Source: 1-14-0-20-39-34 sp043800545 (GTDB lineage Bacteria > Patescibacteriota > Patescibacteriia > Magasanikbacterales > UBA922). From it: DNA of 14,399 nucleotides. The stretch lies in NCBI GenBank assembly GCA_043800545.1, contig JAZDMW010000035.1:1-14399 (forward strand), read 5' to 3'. The notes below the pieces were generated by a model, which did not search any database, was not told the origin of the DNA, and saw only the letters and a list, made by a program, of their open reading frames with translations. Position 1 is the first letter of the stretch; the number at the start of each line of letters is the position of its first letter. Both the position numbers and the translations under genes were made by a program. Positions 8,386 to 13,860 of the stretch are shown here, in pieces.

Positions 8386-11175
8386 TTATTGTGTTATTTC
8401 CATTATGGATACATCATCAAGCCAAAGTTCTCCTTTTGGTACAAAACCATACACTGGAACATTCTCATATGTAACCCCTTCATATACTTGTGTCTCATAA
8501 TGATCAATAAACCAGTCCTGTACACGAACGACAAAACGGAAATCACCAGAAAAGTTTTGTGGCACTGTAAAATTCCTTTCATAATATGTCCACTCTGGAG
8601 ATTTTTGGAGTTCTACAGTATTTTCTAAAGGAATCTCAAAATCATTATTAGAATCACCAATGCCAAGTCTGCTTATAATTGAACCATTTGTCTTATACCA
8701 AAATCCAAGGGTATATGTTTTTCCTGCCTCAACTGAAATATTTCCATACTGAACTCCAGCATAATCATATTCTCCCGTATCTTTTGTTCTCACATGAAGT
8801 GAAGAGACACCGCTATGAATATCTACTTGAGTCTTTTCTAGTACTTCTGGAGTTCCATATGCCTGCCAATTTCCCAATTGGGCAAATTCCATATTTCCAT
8901 CAAGGATCTTCTCGTTTTGGGCGGTTTCCGTTGCAATTTCCTCAATAAGAACATTATCTATCCAAGCATGACCTGTACGCACGCTAAAACGAATACTTGG
9001 ATTATTCCGAGTAAATAGATCTCCAGAAATTATACGAGTATATTGTTTCCAAACTCCATTCGTAATTCCAAACTTCTTTGTAACACCTTCCACATCTGCA
9101 TTAACACCCGCATCACCAACAATATTATATAATGCCCCAGAATCTACTCGATACCAGAATGAAAATTGATACATTTTTCCTTTTTCTAATGGAATATAAT
9201 TCTGATATACACCACCATTCGTATTATTAACGTCCCCAATTTCCAAAGAATTTACGCCTGCATATACTTGAGATTGTGATTTTCTCCAATTTGTACTTCC
9301 TCCCCATCCTTTCCAATAGGTAACTCCGGCTAATTCAAAATCTCCATCTTTAACAATTGGAAGCTCTTCTATTTCTTCAATAATAATATTATCAATATAC
9401 CCTATTCCATTTTGGATACTCACACGAATACGAAAATCCGATACAAAATCATTTGGGACAGTAAATTCTCTTTCATAATTTCCCCATTCATTTCCATTCA
9501 TCAATATTTTTTCTACTTTTCCTTCAAAATCCGAATTTGAATTTCTTATTCCAAGAATAGAATACATGGTTCCGGAATTGAGTTTATATTTCATTGAAAG
9601 TTTATATGACTTTCCTGCCTCAACAGGAACATTGAGTTGTTGTATTCCTGAATGAACATTCGTACTATTGAGATAAAGAGAATATAATCCAGCATACTGT
9701 TCATTTGCTGTTTTATTCCATTCTACAGGCGTACCCCAACGTCTCCAGGTATATGTCACATCCTCCATATTTCCATCCACCACTAGATTTTTGTATGGAC
9801 TTGCTGTGATATGTAAAACAAATATACCAGTATCTGGATCATTGGTCTTAACAATTATTTTTCCACTTACTTCACCACGAGCTATTGGAGTTCCAATTAT
9901 TTCCACCTGTTTGTGTTCACCTTTCTGTATAACTCCATTTCCAATATCCCCCGCTGTAAATACTCCATTATTTGTATCTTCAAAAAGGATATCTTGAATC
10001 ATGAGATTCATCTCTCCATTATTTTGGATATCCAAAATAAATGAAAATGTATTCTCAGTATCGAGTGCAATACTTCCTAAAGAAATATTTGCTCCTGAAG
10101 TAATTTCATTTTGATTATAGCTCACAAATACATTTGGATCTAAATCTGTTACTATTATTTTTATACGACTAAAAATAGAAACCAGTGTTCGTGTCGCAGA
10201 ATTCCATATTGATATAATGTTTTCTCGTATATCTGACCAAAAATTTTGACTAAAAGTATCTTTTGTTACAACACTACTTTCTAAAAAGCTTGAATTTTCT
10301 TTTGTATCCAAAAGAAGTCCCTCCTGCGAATATATATATTGTTTTTTATTATCACACTGTATGATAATTTCTTCACCAATATTTTCTGCCGATACATCAA
10401 GCACAAATGGCTTTGCAATTGGCATGCCAACTGGAATAATTGCAAAATCCTCTACAAAACTTCCTGTTTGTATTTGTATTTTTACTCCATGGCCATCCTC
10501 AGTCACACCCAAATAATTTTCTTCGCCATTCTCAATAACTGGATATATAATTGGAGATGAGACATTCAAGGTTCTTTGCAAACCCCAATTTCCTGCTTCA
10601 TTTTGGGTATACACTTCTAATTTTGCAATTTGTGGGTAATTTATTACTAATTCACCACTTTCCAAATATGCAACTCCGACGGGATGACCCAATTGCAATA
10701 TATTTTCTATTCCCCCATTTTTTACCTGATAAATGTTTCCAAGAACGTCTGCCGTAATAACCATATTTCCATTTACGACTACAGGATCATAATATATATC
10801 ATGAGTGCCAATGATACTATTTTGTACCAATGTGCCAGCATTATTTATAAGTGAAAAAGAATAATTTCCATCAAGAATATTTTTCGTAACCACTCCAATT
10901 TCATAATTTCTATCACCGAAACCATCAATAAACACTGGAGAGCTTACGATCACCATATCCTGTGGCATATATGGAAATCCTGCAACCATTTCACCACCAT
11001 AACCCACTACACTCAGACTTCCTTCCTCTGTCACAAAAACTCTTTCTGGACCCTGATTCGCAGATGTTATATCCCCAAGCACTGGTACAAAATTTGTAGA
11101 GCGGGCGTATGCAGGGGTTATTAATGATACGAATCCAATACAAATAAATAAATATAAAATTATTTTCTTTTTCAT
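8386..11175 (-). CDS. Exported multidomain protein: beta-propeller-like region, HYDIN/SPD2-type Ig-like domain, three carbohydrate-binding-like modules
   Basis: Protein of 929 residues, first gene of the secretion operon. Residues 1-25 are a clear signal peptide (MKKK, hydrophobic core, cleavage after AYA). Residues about 35-320 contain repeated strand patterns such as SSPVFIDGFGDRN and YDPVVVNGN, resembling FG-GAP or PQQ-type propeller blades. Residues about 345-460 look like a choice-of-anchor/ASPM-SPD2-Hydin Ig-like domain (FILDIQNNGEMNL, then GKIIVKTNDPDTG). Three modules of about 147 residues start near 465, 610 and 758 with DGNMED, DGDFEL and DGNMEF; each has a following Trp-rich strand, YAG/HSG-x-SL, G-K-x-Y-x-L/F and a final D-N/D-V/I-x-I-E/M strand, as in CBM4/9-like jelly rolls. 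No LPXTG, transmembrane tail or catalytic motif is visible. The RHS gene follows after 4 bases, so the two are almost certainly co-transcribed. Likely role: binding to glycans on the own or a neighbouring cell surface, perhaps helping to place the RHS toxin. Start ATG is at 11175, with only a weak AGGTG site 13 bases upstream. Confidence 0.9.
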   Translation of the reverse strand: MKKKIILYLFICIGFVSLITPAYARSTNFVPVLGDITSANQGPERVFVTEEGSLSVVGYGGEMVAGFPYMPQDMVIVSSPVFIDGFGDRNYEIGVVTKNILDGNYSFSLINNAGTLVQNSIIGTHDIYYDPVVVNGNMVITADVLGNIYQVKNGGIENILQLGHPVGVAYLESGELVINYPQIAKLEVYTQNEAGNWGLQRTLNVSSPIIYPVIENGEENYLGVTEDGHGVKIQIQTGSFVEDFAIIPVGMPIAKPFVLDVSAENIGEEIIIQCDNKKQYIYSQEGLLLDTKENSSFLESSVVTKDTFSQNFWSDIRENIISIWNSATRTLVSIFSRIKIIVTDLDPNVFVSYNQNEITSGANISLGSIALDTENTFSFILDIQNNGEMNLMIQDILFEDTNNGVFTAGDIGNGVIQKGEHKQVEIIGTPIARGEVSGKIIVKTNDPDTGIFVLHITASPYKNLVVDGNMEDVTYTWRRWGTPVEWNKTANEQYAGLYSLYLNSTNVHSGIQQLNVPVEAGKSYKLSMKYKLNSGTMYSILGIRNSNSDFEGKVEKILMNGNEWGNYEREFTVPNDFVSDFRIRVSIQNGIGYIDNIIIEEIEELPIVKDGDFELAGVTYWKGWGGSTNWRKSQSQVYAGVNSLEIGDVNNTNGGVYQNYIPLEKGKMYQFSFWYRVDSGALYNIVGDAGVNADVEGVTKKFGITNGVWKQYTRIISGDLFTRNNPSIRFSVRTGHAWIDNVLIEEIATETAQNEKILDGNMEFAQLGNWQAYGTPEVLEKTQVDIHSGVSSLHVRTKDTGEYDYAGVQYGNISVEAGKTYTLGFWYKTNGSIISRLGIGDSNNDFEIPLENTVELQKSPEWTYYERNFTVPQNFSGDFRFVVRVQDWFIDHYETQVYEGVTYENVPVYGFVPKGELWLDDVSIMEITQ
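8389..9785 (-). repeat. Three tandem CBM4/9-like modules in the 929-residue protein
   Basis: Three consecutive modules of about 147 codons begin at roughly residues 465, 610 and 758. Shared positions are the opening DG-N/D-M/F-E, Trp residues about 8-12 later, Y/H-A/S-G-x-x-SL, an aromatic-rich core strand (KYKL, FWYR, FWYK) and an ending with D-N/D-V/I-I/L-I/M-E. The third copy has an insertion before its last strand (near DWFIDHYETQVYEG). DNA identity between copies is low, so the triplication is old. Confidence 0.75.
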
Positions 11176-11185
11176 AAAATTAAAA

Positions 11186-11205
11186 AAACACCTTTTCTGG
11201 TGTTT
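11186..11205 (-). terminator. Terminator-like hairpin directly upstream of the secretion operon start codon (possible attenuator)
   Basis: On the minus strand the sequence reads AAACACC, a six-base loop AGAAAA, then GGTGTTT followed by TTTTAATTTT and, 10 bases past the stem, the start codon of the 929-residue protein. A 7-bp stem with a U-rich tail is the form of an intrinsic terminator. The 3' arm also holds the only Shine-Dalgarno-like bases (AGGTG) for that gene, so folding could hide them. It could act as an attenuator, block read-through from the housekeeping cluster, or limit translation. Confidence 0.5.
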
Positions 11206-11218
11206 ATAAAAAACTCAA

Positions 11219-11245
11219 ATATTGAGGACATAGTGTCTTCAATAT
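11219..11245. repeat. 27-nt near-perfect palindrome in the operon leader
   Basis: Two 12-base arms (11219-11230 and 11234-11245) surround a 3-base centre (tag). All positions pair except one, at 11226/11238, which is G-U in plus-strand RNA and A-C in minus-strand RNA. No U tract follows on either strand, so it does not look like a terminator. It lies between the probable minus-strand promoter and the start codon, which would suit an operator or an RNA structure in the 5' leader. Confidence 0.55.
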
Positions 11246-11311
11246 GACTAAAATGATGTCTCAAGAAATTCCCCATATTTCTATATATAAATTATATATC
11301 TACTTAACCAT

Positions 11312-11320
11312 ATTATATCA
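11312..11320 (-). promoter_or_regulatory. Extended -10 promoter element for the secretion operon
   Basis: The minus strand reads TGATATAAT, a full extended -10 (TG-N-TATAAT). A TTGACA hexamer occurs only 7 bases upstream (11330-11325), too near to serve as its -35, so recognition would rest on the extended -10. Transcription would start near 11305, leaving a leader of about 130 bases that includes both the 27-nt palindrome and the terminator-like hairpin. Confidence 0.5.
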
Positions 11321-11334
11321 TACTTGTCAAGTAT
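11320..11334. promoter_or_regulatory. Perfect 15-bp palindrome abutting the extended -10 (candidate operator)
   Basis: ATACTTG T CAAGTAT is a perfect inverted repeat with 7-base arms and one central base. It touches the upstream edge of the extended -10 of the minus-strand operon, where a bound repressor would block RNA polymerase. No regulator gene is present in the window. Confidence 0.45.
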
Positions 11335-11340
11335 TTTTTG

Positions 11341-11397
11341 GCTAAAATTAGTGACACTTTAGAGTTACACTCTAAAAACAGAAACCGCTAAAATTAG
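11341..11397. repeat. 11-bp direct repeats flanking a 19-bp inverted repeat
   Basis: GCTAAAATTAG occurs at 11341-11351 and again at 11387-11397, 46 bases apart start to start. Between them, 11358-11376 is a perfect inverted repeat: TTTAGAGT, a 3-base centre (tac), ACTCTAAA. Each direct repeat itself has the dyad CTAA-aa-TTAG. The set lies between the divergent promoters. It could be a cluster of binding sites or the trace of a small inserted element. No T tract follows the inverted repeat on the plus strand. Confidence 0.5.
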
Positions 11398-11463
11398 ACA
11401 AATTCATTTTTTACCTCTTGAGGTTATGCACAACGCACAAAAAATAAGATATACACCCACACC

Positions 11464-11492
11464 TTGACAAAACCCTCATTTTAGGGTAATAT
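11464..11492 (+). promoter_or_regulatory. Consensus sigma-70 promoter of the small plus-strand gene
   Basis: A perfect -35 TTGACA (11464-11469), a 17-base spacer and a -10 TAATAT (11487-11492, four of six bases match TATAAT) point to a start near 11499, about 23 bases before the ATG. The spacer holds an exact dyad, ACCCT-6-AGGGT (11472-11487), that could be an operator between the two hexamers. This is the best promoter in the window. Confidence 0.75.
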
Positions 11493-11510
11493 AGGCCATC
11501 ACCTTCAAGA

Positions 11511-11517
11511 AAGGAGG
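11511..11517 (+). promoter_or_regulatory. Strong Shine-Dalgarno site
   Basis: AAGGAGG lies 4 bases before the ATG at 11522. It is a full match to the anti-Shine-Dalgarno sequence and stands out because the other genes in this window have weak or no such sites. It fixes the start of the small gene and supports the plus strand as the coding strand. Confidence 0.8.
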
Positions 11518-11521
11518 AACG

Positions 11522-11902
11522 ATGAACAAGGACCTCATTCCGTACGTCTTGAACGTCCTCAAAACTGTCCTCCTTTTGACGGAGGGCTACACCCCCGTAG
11601 AGAGAGAGTTCAACAGCCTGTTCCTTCGCGGGATGATCCGCATCGTGAACAATCACAAAAAACCTCTTCCTGACCCAGTCCACATCGGACGAAACGAAAT
11701 GAGGCTCCTTATTGGAAACCTCTTTGTCCGAATGGCAATACTTGATCCTGTAGGAGACCTCGACGTCTTCATCGGAGAGAATCTCTTTGATGAAGATTTT
11801 ACGAAAGTCCACTACACATTACCCTGTATAAATGGTGTTCCCGCCTCTCTCTACTACCAAAATGTAAGAGAGGACATCCGCAATTTGCTCACCCTCCACT
11901 GA
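11522..11902 (+). CDS. Small protein of unknown function, 126 residues
   Basis: I do not recognise a family. The protein starts MNKDLIPYVLNVLKTVLLLT and alternates amphipathic segments with charged ones; there is no signal peptide, no clear transmembrane segment and a single Cys (about residue 101, in LPCING). It looks cytosolic and mostly helical in its first half. It stands alone on the plus strand, with its own consensus promoter, AAGGAGG site and a terminator behind it. Codon use is rich in C-ending codons (AAC, GTC, CTC, TAC, ATC, TTC), and a hand count of its first 60 bases gives 47% GC, against about 27% in a sample of the RHS gene. rplQ reaches similar GC but prefers T- and A-ending codons. 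It ends in TGA, whereas every other gene here ends in TAA. High expression or horizontal transfer could each explain this. A 133-codon antisense frame (11411-11812) overlaps it but has none of these signals. Confidence 0.75.
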   Translation: MNKDLIPYVLNVLKTVLLLTEGYTPVEREFNSLFLRGMIRIVNNHKKPLPDPVHIGRNEMRLLIGNLFVRMAILDPVGDLDVFIGENLFDEDFTKVHYTLPCINGVPASLYYQNVREDIRNLLTLH

Positions 11903-11904
11903 CC

Positions 11905-11929
11905 GGCATGTCACTAAACTGCCTTTTTT
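11905..11929 (+). terminator. Weak hairpin and T tract after the small plus-strand gene
   Basis: GGCA (11905-11908) can pair with TGCC (11920-11923) across an 11-base loop, followed at once by six T. The stem is only 4 bp, so it is a poor terminator by itself. It is backed up by the stronger stem-loop a few bases later. Confidence 0.3.
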
Positions 11930-11934
11930 AATAC

Positions 11935-11963
11935 AAAAAAACTCCGCAATTGCGAAGTTTTTT
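11935..11963 (-). terminator. Rho-independent terminator of the ribosomal cluster, usable in both directions
   Basis: On the minus strand: AAAAAACTTCGC, loop AATT, GCGGAGTTTTTT. The stem pairs fully, with one G-U, and runs into a T tract 9 bases after the rpsI stop codon. On the plus strand the same stem has a single A-C mismatch and also ends in six T, so it can stop transcripts of the convergent small gene too. Confidence 0.85.
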
Positions 11964-11971
11964 GATTTTGT

Positions 11972-12382
11972 TTAACGTTTTCTCCATTGATGTCCTCTAC
12001 GAGCACGTCTGCGTCCAAATTTCTTTCTTTCTTTTTCTCTTGGATCACGTGTCAAAAGTCCTTCTGCTTTTACAACAGCACGAAGAACTTCATCATATTT
12101 TACAAGTCCACGTGCAATTGCATGACGAACAGCCTCTGCTTGTCCAGCAGGACCACCACCAAGAACGCGGATAGAAATATCAAAAGATTTTTCTTTTCCA
12201 GTTGCTACCAAAGCTTCCATAACCTTCTGTTGAAGAAGTTCATGTGGAAAATATTCGTTTAAAGGTTTCTTATTAACAACGATAATTCCCTTTCCAGGAA
12301 CCATACGAGCACGAGCAGCCGCTGTTTTGCGTCTTCCAAGAGCACGTATTTCGAGTGTATTGATTGTTTTTTTCTCTGTCAT
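11972..12382 (-). CDS. rpsI: 30S ribosomal protein S9
   Basis: Protein of 136 residues, close to the usual 130. It shows the S9 signatures: ALGRRKTAAARARM near the start, GKGIIVVNKKPLNEYFP, the GGGPAGQAEAVRHAIARGL motif and the basic tail ending in WRKR, which in S9 reaches the P-site tRNA. I use the ATG at 12382, 4 bases after the rplM stop; the longer frame to 12397 would need a TTG start inside rplM. It is the last gene of the cluster, followed by the terminator at 11935-11963. rplM-rpsI adjacency is conserved in bacteria, and the two are normally co-transcribed. Confidence 0.97.
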   Translation of the reverse strand: MTEKKTINTLEIRALGRRKTAAARARMVPGKGIIVVNKKPLNEYFPHELLQQKVMEALVATGKEKSFDISIRVLGGGPAGQAEAVRHAIARGLVKYDEVLRAVVKAEGLLTRDPREKERKKFGRRRARRGHQWRKR

Positions 12383-12386
12383 AGGA

Positions 12387-12746
12387 TTATACTTCAATCG
12401 TTAATCTTTTGAACATCTCATCACGGAGTTTGTTTTTTGGAAGCATTCCATATACAGCATGCTTTACAACATCAGCAGGATTCTTATTGAAAACCTTCTG
12501 CATTGAAGTGGTTTTTAATCCACCTGGATGCATTGAATGACGATAATAATCTTTTTGTACCAATTTTCTACCCGTAAATTTTACTTGTCCGGCATTGATA
12601 ATCTTTACAAAATCTCCAGCATCAATATTTGGAACAAATGTTGGTTTATTTTTTCCACGAAGTAACATTGCTACTTGTGTAGAAAGTCTTCCTACAGCTT
12701 GACCAGTAGCATCGATAACGTGTTTTTCTCTTATAATTTCTTGCAT
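12387..12746 (-). CDS. rplM: 50S ribosomal protein L13, short form
   Basis: Protein of 119 residues; about 140 is usual. Recognisable L13 blocks are HVIDATGQAVGRLST, LLRGKNKPTFVPN, DAGDFVKIINA, VKFTGRKLVQKDYYRH, HPGGLK and YGMLPKNKLRDEMFKRL. It stops shortly after that last block, so the usual C-terminal tail (Y-A-G, H, QQP) of about 22 residues is missing. The stop is followed directly by rpsI, so this is not an obvious frameshift. Start: ATG at 12746, 10 bases after the rplQ stop, with the L13 N-terminus MQEIIREKHVIDATG; a longer frame to 12809 would overlap rplQ and adds residues that do not belong to L13. The protein binds 23S rRNA early in 50S assembly. Confidence 0.96.
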   Translation of the reverse strand: MQEIIREKHVIDATGQAVGRLSTQVAMLLRGKNKPTFVPNIDAGDFVKIINAGQVKFTGRKLVQKDYYRHSMHPGGLKTTSMQKVFNKNPADVVKHAVYGMLPKNKLRDEMFKRLTIEV

Positions 12747-12756
12747 ACTCTTTCTA

Positions 12757-13107
12757 TTAGACGAATTCGATACGTGCCATTTCTGCACCATCATTATGAC
12801 GAGCACCAAGTTTTACAATGCGAGTATATCCACCATCACGGTCTTTATACTTTGGAGCAAGTTCGTGAATGAGTTTGTTGACAGCTGTTTTTGTGTAAAG
12901 TACACGCATAATCTGTCTTCGGTCAGCAACAGTACCTTTTTTAGCACGTGTTACCAATGGTTCAACTACAGGACGGAGTGCCTTTGCCTTTGCAACAGTA
13001 GTACGCATACCACCATACACTACAAGACTTTCTGCAAGATTTCGCATGAGTGCCTTTCGTGCAGCCTTTTCACGTCCGAGTTTCTTTCCTTTTCTATTAT
13101 GATTCAT
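12757..13107 (-). CDS. rplQ: 50S ribosomal protein L17
   Basis: Protein of 116 residues, the normal length. The N-terminus MNHNRKGKKLGREKAARKAL followed by LMRNLAESLV and RTTVAKAKALRPVVEPLVTRAK is the L17 signature; the C-terminal block DRDGGYTRIVKLGARHNDGAEMARIE is also typical. The ATG at 13107 lies 5 bases after the rpoA stop, with no Shine-Dalgarno site, so translational coupling is likely. L17 lies near the exit tunnel of the large subunit. Its place directly behind rpoA is the common bacterial arrangement. Confidence 0.97.
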   Translation of the reverse strand: MNHNRKGKKLGREKAARKALMRNLAESLVVYGGMRTTVAKAKALRPVVEPLVTRAKKGTVADRRQIMRVLYTKTAVNKLIHELAPKYKDRDGGYTRIVKLGARHNDGAEMARIEFV

Positions 13108-13112
13108 AAGTA

Positions 13113-13826
13113 TTAGGCTTCAGTTTCTGAATTATCTCCTGCAGCTTCAATCACTGCAGTAAAATGATCCACAAGGATCTTTGAAGCATGTTTTACTGCT
13201 TCTTTTGGGTTAATGGTTCCGTTTGTTTCCACACGGAGTGTAAGCTTCTCGAAATCTGTTACATCACCGACACGAGTATTTTCTACTTCGTAGCCAACAT
13301 CTCTGATTGGTGTGTAGATAGAATCGATTGCGATTGTACCGAGATCCAAATTTTTTGTATCCTTTTCTGCTACAGGAACATATCCATAGCCCTTTCCTAC
13401 AATAACTTCCATATCAAAAGGCTTTTTCTCTTCTGTAATATGTGCGAGAACCATTTCAGGGTTCATGATTTCAACATCAGCATTCTTTTCAAAATCTCCT
13501 GCAGTTACTGGACCAATTCCCTTTTTTGAGAGTGAAAGAGTCACAGGACCTTCACCATGGAGCTTGATCGCTACCTGCTTCAGATTCAAAATTATTTCAA
13601 TAGCATCTTCTTTTACACCTTCAACTGCTGAAAATTCATGTTGTACACCCGTAATCTTCATGGATTCTATCGCTGCTCCTGGGAGGGATGAGAGTAATAC
13701 ACGACGAAGTGCATTCCCCAGTGTTGTACCGTAACCCTTGTTACATGGTGAAATTACCACGTGACCAAGATTTTGGTTATCGGTGTCAACGAAGTCGATT
13801 GACATTGGATGAAAAATATTTTCCAT
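13113..13826 (-). CDS. rpoA: DNA-directed RNA polymerase alpha subunit without C-terminal domain
   Basis: Protein of 237 residues; 310-330 is usual. The N-terminal domain is complete: SPCNKGYGTTLGNALRRVLLSSLPG (the assembly and dimerisation region, about 27-50), GAAIESMKITGVQHEFSAVEGVKEDAIEII, the insert-like domain in the middle, and TLRVETNGTINPKEAVKHASKIL near 203-225. After a short acidic end (DNSETEA) it stops, so the linker and the alpha-CTD, which bind UP elements and many activators, are absent. rplQ starts 5 bases after the stop, leaving no room for a broken CTD. The ATG at 13826 is chosen because MENIFHPMSIDF matches the usual short N-terminus. It assembles the polymerase through beta and beta-prime contacts. 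Confidence 0.97.
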   Translation of the reverse strand: MENIFHPMSIDFVDTDNQNLGHVVISPCNKGYGTTLGNALRRVLLSSLPGAAIESMKITGVQHEFSAVEGVKEDAIEIILNLKQVAIKLHGEGPVTLSLSKKGIGPVTAGDFEKNADVEIMNPEMVLAHITEEKKPFDMEVIVGKGYGYVPVAEKDTKNLDLGTIAIDSIYTPIRDVGYEVENTRVGDVTDFEKLTLRVETNGTINPKEAVKHASKILVDHFTAVIEAAGDNSETEA

Positions 13827-13840
13827 AGAATCACTTTATT

Positions 13841-13854
13841 AGAGGTTGCCCTCT
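13841..13854 (-). other. Small hairpin with GCAA loop between rpsD and rpoA
   Basis: Minus-strand RNA can fold AGAGG-GCAA-CCUCU, a 5-bp stem closed by a GNRA tetraloop, in the 34-base gap before rpoA. There is no T tract, so it is not a terminator; it could be an RNA-stability or protein-binding element, or chance. In many bacteria S4 represses its own operon by binding leader RNA, but nothing here proves such a role. Confidence 0.3.
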
Positions 13855-13860
13855 TTATGA

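Noticed and set aside
144..8948. Many plus-strand open frames of 60-123 codons opposite the two surface protein genes
   Set aside because: They are antisense shadows of strongly patterned coding sequence, with unlikely amino-acid make-up (Ile, Tyr, Cys rich) and no start signals.
11176..11521. tRNA, riboswitch or other structured RNA gene in the divergent intergenic region
   Set aside because: No cloverleaf, T-loop GTTCRA or known riboswitch core is visible; only simple stems and AT-rich sequence.
11411..11812. 133-codon minus-strand frame opposite the small plus-strand gene
   Set aside because: It has no Shine-Dalgarno site, no promoter and no recognisable family, while the plus-strand frame has a consensus promoter, AAGGAGG and a terminator. 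It is the antisense shadow.
11900..11902. UGA recoded as glycine, as in Gracilibacteria, Absconditabacteria and SR1
   Set aside because: No UGA occurs inside any of the other genes, including one of 2,765 codons, so UGA is not used as a sense codon here; it would extend the small gene by only a few residues.
12383..12397. Longer start for rpsI
   Set aside because: It needs a TTG codon inside rplM; the ATG at 12382, 4 bases after the rplM stop, is sufficient and typical.
12747..12809. Longer start for rplM
   Set aside because: The extra residues overlap the end of rplQ and do not resemble L13; the conserved N-terminus begins at the ATG at 12746.
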